Shown here: in pieces, positions 1 to 6,500 of the stretch
How positions within the stretch are numbered: position 1 is the first letter of the stretch
Layout: each line of letters begins with the position of its first letter
Assembly: GCA_028280735.1 (NCBI GenBank)
Contig: JANQLH010000399.1
Coordinates: 1-33,528, forward strand
Reading direction: 5' to 3'
Length of the DNA: 33,528 bases
Origin: SAR324 cluster bacterium
Lineage (GTDB): Bacteria; SAR324; XYD2-FULL-50-16
The notes under the pieces: generated by a model
Databases searched by the model: none
Seen by the model: only the letters and a program-made list of their open reading frames with translations
What the model was told of the DNA's origin: nothing
Translations under genes and position numbers: made by a program

Positions 1-312
1 TCTGACCTATGGTGGCGCTCGCAAGCTCGCTGACCATAGGCTAATTTAATGAACGCTTTCAGCGTTAAGCGCAATTCATTGTTGTTATATCGGAAAACAA
101 CTTAGATCCGCCTGATGGGTAACTTTGATACCCATCAGGTGAAATGTGATTAAAAGTCATTTATATCTAGTTGATGGGTAACAAGTTATCCATCCAACAT
201 GCCATCCCGACCAATGAACAGAAAACAATTGGTTTTTAATAAATCCACTCAAGAATCAACTTTCCTATTTAAGCGCTTATGAGGCTATATCCCAACCGGG
301 GGACTTGGTTTC
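1..312. other. Non-coding region with a chain of hairpins
   Basis: No convincing gene lies here. The first 200 bases are a series of inverted repeats: 6-13 with 33-40 (8 bp), 52-57 with 61-66 (6 bp, 3-nt loop), 81-86 with 96-101 (6 bp), 111-121 with 129-139 (11 bp perfect) and 170-182 with 185-198 (imperfect, long). The last two share the 11-mer TGATGGGTAAC at 113-123 and 172-182. The stretch 200-312 shows nothing clear. It lies downstream of mnmG on the minus strand, but no hairpin is followed by a strong T-tract in that direction. It could be a structured RNA, the remains of a small mobile element, or a dispersed repeat. Confidence 0.5.
111..139. repeat. Perfect 11-bp inverted repeat
   Basis: Arms 111-121 (CCTGATGGGTA) and 129-139 are exact reverse complements around a 7-base loop. 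An imperfect second copy of the arm follows at 170-198 with only a 2-base loop. The repeated arm suggests duplication of one hairpin module. No run of T follows, so a simple intrinsic terminator is unlikely. Confidence 0.7.
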
Positions 313-2208
313 TTATAGCGAAGGTTGTTTTTTGTGCATCTTTTGAATAGCTACCATTAAAATGGTTATGGCTGCGGGAGTGATACCGCTGATTTTGCTT
401 GCCTGTCCAAGAGTTTGGGGACGGTGGGAAAGTAACTTTTGTTTTACTTCAGTGGAAAGCCCACCAACAGTATCATAATCAAGAATCGCCGGTATTTGGA
501 TCGATTCGATTTTCAAATATTTTTGAACCTGGGATTCCTGTCTTTGAATGTAACCATCATATTTAATTTCCGTCTCCACACACTTCTTCACGGTGTCACT
601 CCATTGGGAAAGCTTCTCCAACTCAACCGCCGGATCAAGTTGAGAGATTATCTCCATGGTGATGTTCGGCTTTTTTAAGAGTTCTCCGGCTTTTATTCTA
701 TGATTTAAGGAACCAATTCCGTTGGCCGACAACACCTGTTTTGTCCGGTCCGTAGGCTTGACATTCACTGAAGCAACAACAGCTTTAACCTCTGATATCT
801 TTTCCAGTTTGGTTTGAAAGACCTGGTACTTTTCTTGATCCAAAAGCCCTACCTGGTAACCTTTTTCCGTCAAACGCTGGTCCGCATTGTCTTCCCTCAA
901 CAGCAACCGATATTCGGCCCTGGAGGTGAACATACGATAGGGTTCTTCCGTTCCCTTTGAAATCAAATCATCGATCAAAACCCCAATATAAGCTTCGTTT
1001 CGTAATAGAATGAACGGGTCTCTTTCCTTAATTTTCAAAGCTGCATTCAATCCTGCGACAAGTCCCTGGGCGCCTGCTTCTTCGTAACCGGAGGTTCCGT
1101 TGATCTGACCCGCGCAATACAGATTTGAGACGTCCTTGGCTTCCAGGGTGCTTTTTAATTGGGTTGGAATAACATAATCGTATTCGATGGCATAACCGGG
1201 TCTAATCACTTTGACATTTTCAAGCCCTTCCATACTTTGCAGATATGCGACTTGAACATCTGTAGGCAGGCTGGTAGACATCCCATTGGGGTAATACTCC
1301 ACCGACTGCAGACTGGTCGGCTCCAAGAAAACCTGGTGACGTTCCCGATGTGGGAATTTCTTGACCTTATCCTCAATACTGGGGCAGTATCTCGCACCAA
1401 CTCCTGTAATAGCGCCACTGTACATGGCGGATTTTTCGATATTCTCATGGATAATGTCATGAGTTCTGGAATTGGTGTAGGTGATATGGCAAGCCACCTG
1501 TGCGAGTTCGTTTTTCGTGTTCCAGAAAGAAAACCTTGGATTATCGGGGTCTCCGGGCTGACTGTCCAATACATCAAAATTGATGGTTTTGGCATCCAAC
1601 CTCGGTGTGGTCCCTGTTTTCAGTCGTCCGATTTGAAACCCTTTTTCCTTGAGGTGCTCAGACAGAGAGCCGGAGGCAAATTCCCATGCCCTTCCGGCCG
1701 GAAACTGCTGATGGCCGATATGAATCAGACCGTTCAGAAAAGTCCCTGTCGTCAATACCACTGCTTTGCCTTGAATAATTTCACCAAGGTTGGTTTGAAC
1801 GCCGTTGATCCTGTTTTTATCCCAGGAAAGCCCTGTCACTTCTGCCTGCCGAATATCCAGATTTTCGGTGTTTTCCAGAATGGATCGCATGGTGTTTTTG
1901 TACACAATCATGTCCGACTGACAGCGGGTTCCCTGCACTGCAGGTCCTTTCTTCCTGTTGAGTATACGGAACTGGATACCGGTTTCATCCGCGACCATTC
2001 CCATGGTTCCGCCAAGGGCATCTATTTCCTTCACCAAATGCCCTTTTGCCAGACCACCAATAGCCGGGTTACATGACATTGCCGCAATACTGTCCACGGT
2101 CATTGTCAATAATAACGTCCGGCAGCCAAGTTTTGCCGCCGCCAGGGCGGCCTCACAGCCTGCATGACCCCCACCGACAATAATAACATCCCAATCAAAC
2201 TGACTCAT
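313..2208 (-). CDS. mnmG: tRNA uridine-5-carboxymethylaminomethyl modification enzyme MnmG (GidA)
   Basis: FAD-dependent enzyme that, with the GTPase MnmE, builds the (carboxymethyl)aminomethyl group on U34 of tRNAs reading split codon boxes; cytoplasmic. The 631 residues match the family length of about 620-630. The N-terminus carries the dinucleotide-binding motif VGGGHAGCEAALAAA (about residues 11-25), followed by the family signature GGLAKGHLVKEIDALGG. The C-terminal part holds EYRLLLREDNADQRL, typical of MnmG. The small gene at 2231-2464 lies 22 bases upstream on the same strand and is probably co-transcribed. In many bacteria rsmG and parAB follow mnmG. The 312 bases visible downstream hold no such gene. 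Identification is secure. Confidence 0.97.
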   Translation of the reverse strand: MSQFDWDVIIVGGGHAGCEAALAAAKLGCRTLLLTMTVDSIAAMSCNPAIGGLAKGHLVKEIDALGGTMGMVADETGIQFRILNRKKGPAVQGTRCQSDMIVYKNTMRSILENTENLDIRQAEVTGLSWDKNRINGVQTNLGEIIQGKAVVLTTGTFLNGLIHIGHQQFPAGRAWEFASGSLSEHLKEKGFQIGRLKTGTTPRLDAKTINFDVLDSQPGDPDNPRFSFWNTKNELAQVACHITYTNSRTHDIIHENIEKSAMYSGAITGVGARYCPSIEDKVKKFPHRERHQVFLEPTSLQSVEYYPNGMSTSLPTDVQVAYLQSMEGLENVKVIRPGYAIEYDYVIPTQLKSTLEAKDVSNLYCAGQINGTSGYEEAGAQGLVAGLNAALKIKERDPFILLRNEAYIGVLIDDLISKGTEEPYRMFTSRAEYRLLLREDNADQRLTEKGYQVGLLDQEKYQVFQTKLEKISEVKAVVASVNVKPTDRTKQVLSANGIGSLNHRIKAGELLKKPNITMEIISQLDPAVELEKLSQWSDTVKKCVETEIKYDGYIQRQESQVQKYLKIESIQIPAILDYDTVGGLSTEVKQKLLSHRPQTLGQASKISGITPAAITILMVAIQKMHKKQPSL

Positions 2209-2230
2209 CTGTTTTCCATCTGAATATCGA

Positions 2231-2464
2231 TTAACACCATCTTCTCCACCAGTTTAGCACCAGGTCCTTTTCTTTAACAAAAAACTGCTCCCTGGGGATT
2301 TTGCCTTCTTTAAATCCTTTTCTCAGGTAGTGGAGTTTTACCATCCATTCTTTTTGGCTTTCACAATGGGTCCATCCCTTGTTTTTTTTATTTTTCAGTG
2401 TTTCATATTCCTCTTCGGAAACACTGATGGGATGGTCGGCAGACATATTGGCAATATTGATCAT
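2231..2464 (-). CDS. Small conserved-looking hypothetical protein (77 aa)
   Basis: I do not recognise a family. It is a 77-residue, charged, soluble-looking protein without signal peptide or membrane segment, rich in Lys and Glu, with a Trp-rich C-terminus (NWWRRWC) and two Cys (in THCES and at the very end). It sits 22 bases upstream of mnmG on the same strand, so it is probably the first gene of that unit. ATG at 2464 or the internal ATG at 2446 could be the start; neither has a clear Shine-Dalgarno sequence. Codon use looks protein-like, with a plausible mix of residues, which is why I keep it as real. Confidence 0.6.
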   Translation of the reverse strand: MINIANMSADHPISVSEEEYETLKNKKNKGWTHCESQKEWMVKLHYLRKGFKEGKIPREQFFVKEKDLVLNWWRRWC

Positions 2465-2639
2465 GGTAGCCGGGGGAATTTTAACTTGTGTAAAAAATAC
2501 AGAAATTTTAGGTATTTGGTTTTTAGAAAAAACAAAAAATGATAGACTCTTCCTTGGCTCTGTTGTAAGAATAAGACGTGGATTTCCTCATATGCTAGCA
2601 GTATTCACGGCGTAAAAAAACCTGAAATCAATGGACCTA

Positions 2640-2671
2640 TTGACGTAATTCTCATCTCTTCGGGAATTACG
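2640..2671. promoter_or_regulatory. Inverted repeat upstream of the histidine kinase gene
   Basis: CGTAATTC at 2644-2651 and GAATTACG at 2664-2671 are perfect 8-bp inverted arms with a 12-base spacer, ending 30 bases before the start codon at 2702. TTGACG at 2640-2645 overlaps the left arm and could be a -35 box, but the matching -10 is poor. It may be an operator or a 5'-UTR hairpin; the choice is open. Confidence 0.35.
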
Positions 2672-2701
2672 GGATTAACGAGATTTCTAAGGATTCAGAC
2701 C

Positions 2702-4483
2702 ATGGACATTCAGGAACTAATCAGCGGAAATCTGGATAAAATCCTCAACCTGTGGCTGCTAATTGATAAAGAAAGCCGTATCGTTCACTGTAGCAAACCA
2801 GCCAGTCATCATTTGGGGTACGGCAGTGATGAATTGCAAAACCAATCATTCCTCTGTCTGCTCCCTGAAAATGAAGCGAATCGTGATACCTTCATCAATG
2901 ATCTTATTGTCCGGTCTTACCGGGGGACGATAGTCGACGAGCCGGTCCAGTTCAAACTCAAAAACGATGTCATTATCAATGTTAAGCTTTCCATGCATCT
3001 CTTGGATCACGAGGGAGAAAAATTCAAACTGGTTATTTTTGACGACGTGACAGAGTTAATGGAGTTGAGAAAAATGCTCAACACCAGGACCGAGTTGCTG
3101 CGAAAAAAGTTCAGACTGTTTGATAAAGATTTCATCCTTAAATCGATCGGTGATATAGTGCAGGCTGTCCTGGTTTCTATCACGGCGGGTCAGGGGTTAC
3201 GCTTTAACCGGGCTTTTCTGTTTTTTGTGGACCGCGAAGAAAAAGTCTTGAAAGGTATTCAGGCGATTGGGCCTGATTCCGGAGAAGAAGCAGGAATGAT
3301 CTATAGCCTGTTTGATAGAACTCCCAAAACGCTGACGGAAATGATTGAGCATTACCGATTGCTGGAGGATACAGACAGCACGGTAAATGCCATTGTCAAA
3401 AGCATTCGAATCAGCCTGGACGACACCAACAATATCCTGATTCGGGTTCTCAACAACCAAAAACATTTATTGATTAACAATGAATCTCCACTGGCTGAGG
3501 ATACCAGCGTTGCCTGGCTGAGAAACACCTTGCAGGTTCATGAATGCATTGTGGTTCCTTTAATCTGGCATGGTCGTTCAACAGGTTTGATTATTGCGGA
3601 CAATGTGGTGACCAAGGTACCGATTACTAACCTGGATATCAAGGATTTGAGCCGCTTTGCCACAGAAGCCAGCACGGCGATAGAATCCTCAAAACTGCTC
3701 AGCAACCTTGATCGAAGTATCATGCAAATCAGGCAAGCGAACATGAAGATCAAAGCCAGCCAAACCATGTTGCTGCAAAAAGAGAAGTTGGCAGCTATGG
3801 GTGAGCTGGTTGCACACATGGCTCACGAAGTCCGGGGGCCACTGGCTACCATTGGCGGATTTGCCTCTCGCGTTCGAAAGCAGTTAAACGAGGATGACAA
3901 ACATTACGAGTCAATTAGCAGGATTGTGGATACGGTGGGAACCCTCGAACTGGTAATTAACGATATTTTGGATGGCTCTTTGCCGGTAAAGGAGGACACG
4001 GAAGGGTGTGATTGCACAAAAGCAATCAACAAGGTGCTGGCTTTATTGGAAGAAGAGATCCACAAACGGAAGATATCGGTGAATTTGAATATCCAGGGAA
4101 ATTTGCCTAAGATCTCGATAAAAGAACATCATCTGTTTGAGATAATCAATAACCTGGTAAAAAACGCCCTGGAAGCGATTGAACAACAGGGATTACTGCT
4201 TATTTTGGCGGGAACAATTGACCACAAGGTGGTTATTACCATACAAGATACCGGATCAGGCATTACTCCGGCTACCGAAGAAAAAATATTCTCACCATTT
4301 TTTACAACCAAGGAAAAAGGTACCGGCCTGGGTCTGGTTGTGGTTAAAAAACTGGTTGAAGACAACGACGGTACGATCGATATTCGTTCCATCCCGGAAA
4401 AAGGAACGACGTTTATCATATCTTTTCCGATTGACGACTTAGGAGATCAATATGAGCAACGGGAAAACATTACTAGTAATTGA
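2702..4483 (+). CDS. Soluble PAS-GAF sensor histidine kinase
   Basis: Two-component sensor kinase of 593 residues without membrane segments, so it senses a cytoplasmic signal. Order of domains: PAS (about 10-120), short helical linker, GAF-like domain (about 145-335), coiled linker (about 336-365), HisKA dimerisation domain with the phospho-acceptor H375 in AHMAHEVRGPL, then the HATPase domain with N box (NNLVKNALEA), G1 box DTGSGI and G2 box GTGLGLVVVKKLV. AAGGA about 9 bases before ATG 2702 supports the start. The 3' end overlaps the receiver gene by 32 bases, so kinase and receiver are translationally coupled and probably partners. glgC follows directly. The signal bound by PAS or GAF cannot be read from the sequence. 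Confidence 0.92.
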   Translation: MDIQELISGNLDKILNLWLLIDKESRIVHCSKPASHHLGYGSDELQNQSFLCLLPENEANRDTFINDLIVRSYRGTIVDEPVQFKLKNDVIINVKLSMHLLDHEGEKFKLVIFDDVTELMELRKMLNTRTELLRKKFRLFDKDFILKSIGDIVQAVLVSITAGQGLRFNRAFLFFVDREEKVLKGIQAIGPDSGEEAGMIYSLFDRTPKTLTEMIEHYRLLEDTDSTVNAIVKSIRISLDDTNNILIRVLNNQKHLLINNESPLAEDTSVAWLRNTLQVHECIVVPLIWHGRSTGLIIADNVVTKVPITNLDIKDLSRFATEASTAIESSKLLSNLDRSIMQIRQANMKIKASQTMLLQKEKLAAMGELVAHMAHEVRGPLATIGGFASRVRKQLNEDDKHYESISRIVDTVGTLELVINDILDGSLPVKEDTEGCDCTKAINKVLALLEEEIHKRKISVNLNIQGNLPKISIKEHHLFEIINNLVKNALEAIEQQGLLLILAGTIDHKVVITIQDTGSGITPATEEKIFSPFFTTKEKGTGLGLVVVKKLVEDNDGTIDIRSIPEKGTTFIISFPIDDLGDQYEQRENITSN

Positions 4484-4811
4484 TGATGACAACAATATCA
4501 GGGAACTGCTTTCACTGGAATTTGGCGATCTGGGATATAGGGTTTTAAAAGCTGAAACAGGATTTGAAGGCATACAGATCCTTAAAGACAAAGAAGTGGA
4601 TCTCATAATTCTTGATATCAAAATGCCTGGTATGGACGGAATTGAGGCCCTGGAAAAAATAATGAGTATCAAAAGGGATTTGCCGGTGGTAATTCATAGC
4701 GCATATAGCCATTACAAGGAAAATTATCTTACCTGGAGTGCCATGGCGTATGTAGTGAAAAGCGGAAATTTGGAAGAGTTGATAAAAACTGTCGAAAAAC
4801 TTTTGAGTTGA
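4452..4811 (+). CDS. Single-domain response regulator (receiver only)
   Basis: CheY-like receiver of 119 residues with no output domain. The acidic triad D11-D13 (VIDDDNN), the phosphorylation site D55 in LIILDIKMPGMDG, the conserved Ser/Thr position S83 (VVIHSAYS) and K103 are all present, so it should be phosphorylatable. The gene begins inside the end of the kinase gene (32-base overlap) and ends 21 bases before glgC. As it lacks a DNA-binding or enzymatic domain, it must act by protein contact, as a phosphorelay intermediate, or as a phosphate sink. Its partner is most likely the upstream kinase; a role near glycogen synthesis is only inferred from position. Confidence 0.92.
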   Translation: MSNGKTLLVIDDDNNIRELLSLEFGDLGYRVLKAETGFEGIQILKDKEVDLIILDIKMPGMDGIEALEKIMSIKRDLPVVIHSAYSHYKENYLTWSAMAYVVKSGNLEELIKTVEKLLS

Positions 4812-4832
4812 TTGCACGTCAAAGGGAGTCAT

Positions 4833-6032
4833 ATGAGTTTGCAACATGAGAAAATTCAAACCTTCATTCTGGCAGGTGGAAAGGGCAGCAGGCTTTATCC
4901 GCTTACCAGGCATCGTTCAAAACCCGCAGTATTCTTTGCCGCTCGTTACAGGATTATCGATTTTGTACTTTCCAGCTGCATTAATTCCGGGATCAGGCAG
5001 ATTTATGTATTGACGCAAACCAAAAGTTTTTCACTGGAACAGCATTTGAGGAGAAGTTGGAACTACCTTCCGGCCCAGCTTGGTGAATTTGTCGCCGCAG
5101 TGCCCGCTCAACAGCGTATTTCCGAGCAATGGTACAAGGGTACGGCGGACGCCATTTTTCAGAACATGAACCTGATCGAAGACTATAGGCCCGAACATGT
5201 ACTGATCCTTTCCGGTGATCATATCTACAGCATGGACTTCGGTGAACTGTTCCGTCAGCATGTTAAAACTGAATCGGACCTTACGATGTCCGTTATCCCG
5301 ATTAAAAAGAAAGAGGCTTCGCCATTTGGTGTGCTTTCCATGGATGGTGATCATAAAATCACCAGTTTTTTGGAAAAACCCCAGGACCCTTCATTGATTC
5401 CCGGTGAAGGGGATGATTGCTATATTAACATGGGTATTTACCTGTTTCGTACGGAAGCTTTGGTGAGAATGTTGGCTAAGGACGCCAGGGAGAATTCATC
5501 TCATGATTTTGGAAAGGATATCATTCCGGCGATGTTGAATTCGTACAGGGTTAGCGGTTTTTATTTCCCCAAAAGCAGATTTGGCCATTATTGGCGTGAT
5601 GTTGGGACAATTCAAAGCTATTTTGAGGCGAACATGGAGTTTTTGGATCACTTGAGCACGGGATTGATTTGTACCCCGGAATGGCCGATTGGTTCGCTGG
5701 GTGTGAGACTGGCACCGACCTATCTGGGAGGGGATTCTAAGGTTACCATAGAAGATTCCACTGTCGATATCGGTTCAACCCTGCGTTCCTGCCATTTGAA
5801 ACGGTCTTTGATTGGAAGAAAAGTGTCGATTGACGAAGGCAGCATCATAGAAAATTCGATTATTATGTCCAGATCCAGCATAGGTAAAGGATGTGTTATT
5901 CGCAATGCCATCTTTGATGATGGGGCACGTATCCCGGACAATACAACCATTGGTGTGAATCCCGAGGAAGATGCCTCAAGGTTTTTTATCTCAGACGGAA
6001 TTGTGGTCTTGCCTAAAGGATTTCAATTGTAA
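4833..6032 (+). CDS. glgC: Glucose-1-phosphate adenylyltransferase (ADP-glucose pyrophosphorylase)
   Basis: Makes ADP-glucose from ATP and glucose-1-phosphate, the committed step of bacterial glycogen synthesis. The N-terminal nucleotidyltransferase domain has the pyrophosphorylase signature LAGGKGSRLYPLT, followed by KPAVFFAARYRIIDF, QWYKGTADAIFQN, LSGDHIYSMD and HYWRDVGTIQSYFEAN, all typical of GlgC. The C-terminal part shows left-handed beta-helix repeats. Length 399 is slightly short but within the family. ATG 4833 is preceded by GGGAG at 4824-4828. A TTG at 4812 in the same frame is less likely because it would place this ribosome site inside the gene. No glgA, glgB or glgP is in the window. 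The gene follows a kinase/receiver pair by 21 bases. Confidence 0.95.
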   Translation: MSLQHEKIQTFILAGGKGSRLYPLTRHRSKPAVFFAARYRIIDFVLSSCINSGIRQIYVLTQTKSFSLEQHLRRSWNYLPAQLGEFVAAVPAQQRISEQWYKGTADAIFQNMNLIEDYRPEHVLILSGDHIYSMDFGELFRQHVKTESDLTMSVIPIKKKEASPFGVLSMDGDHKITSFLEKPQDPSLIPGEGDDCYINMGIYLFRTEALVRMLAKDARENSSHDFGKDIIPAMLNSYRVSGFYFPKSRFGHYWRDVGTIQSYFEANMEFLDHLSTGLICTPEWPIGSLGVRLAPTYLGGDSKVTIEDSTVDIGSTLRSCHLKRSLIGRKVSIDEGSIIENSIIMSRSSIGKGCVIRNAIFDDGARIPDNTTIGVNPEEDASRFFISDGIVVLPKGFQL

Positions 6033-6034
6033 CA

Positions 6035-6061
6035 CACATTTGGGAGTATTCCTTAAATGTG
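6035..6061 (+). terminator. Hairpin directly after glgC, possible terminator
   Basis: CACATTT (6035-6041) and AAATGTG (6055-6061) are exact inverted arms, with extra GGA/TCC pairing inside the loop, beginning 2 bases after the glgC stop codon. The following bases (CAGTTTCC) hold only a short T-run, so it may be a weak intrinsic terminator or a 3'-end stabilising hairpin. Confidence 0.4.
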
Positions 6062-6119
6062 CAGTTTCCTGGTAATTGCCACAGATATCAAAACTCGCAT
6101 GGTATGGCAGTCAGTTTTC

Positions 6120-6241
6120 GGTTATCCGTTATCGGTCGAAAATACATGTGGCTCGTGAATAGCTCGATTGTTTTTCAATTTCTTTCCGGGCTTGAGTAAT
6201 TGTTCCACAAACTGACAGCTGATACCCGATAACTGATAATC
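6120..6241. repeat. GTTATC-type repeat in inverted arrangement
   Basis: Two tandem heptamers GTTATCC/GTTATCG at 6121-6134 are answered by CCGATAACTGATAATC at 6226-6241, the near-complement of 6120-6135 (13 of 16 positions). About 90 bases lie between the arms. Similar heptamers occur at 8750-8770 and 31681-31701, so this is a dispersed intergenic repeat type within this genome. Confidence 0.55.
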
Positions 6242-6261
6242 TAAGGAAAACCGGAAAAAAG

Positions 6262-6453
6262 TCATACTGGTAGGCAAAGCAAAACTGAGACAAATCCTAA
6301 AATGTGTGCTACAACAAAGCGGGTTGATGTCGACCCGAAAACAATATCCCACCCCTGTATCCCGGTATACATAGAAGCTTCCAATTTATCGGCAATGATT
6401 ATTCCAATCAGCACAACAATGAAGAGCCGTAAACAGACTGGTAAATCGATCAA
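6262..6453 (-). CDS. Doubtful small membrane protein (63 aa)
   Basis: A 63-residue frame starting with TTG encodes two hydrophobic stretches (LRLFIVVLIGIIIA near residues 8-21 and FVVAHILGFVSVLLCL near 46-61) separated by a short polar loop. That looks like a two-helix small membrane protein. There is no ATG or clear ribosome-binding site at the start, and AT-rich intergenic DNA readily yields such frames. I list it because the hydrophobic pattern is regular, not because I recognise a family. It could also be a remnant of a larger gene. Confidence 0.22.
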   Translation of the reverse strand: MIDLPVCLRLFIVVLIGIIIADKLEASMYTGIQGWDIVFGSTSTRFVVAHILGFVSVLLCLPV

Positions 6454-6500
6454 TAATTAATTATATCAAACTGATAAAACTAGATAACCCTAAAAAAACT

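Larger units (their letters stand above)
6033..6500. other. Non-coding region between glgC and ntrY
   Basis: The 468 bases hold a hairpin just behind glgC (6035-6061), a GTTATC-type inverted repeat pair (6120-6135 and 6226-6241) and a weak minus-strand reading frame (6262-6453). AT-rich sequence at about 6450-6500 precedes ntrY and may hold its promoter. I cannot name a confident -35/-10 pair. Confidence 0.5.

Noticed and set aside
1159-2076. Long plus-strand frame of 305 codons inside mnmG
   Set aside because: It is the antisense shadow of mnmG, whose assignment is certain; rich in Cys, His and Phe as expected of antisense translation.
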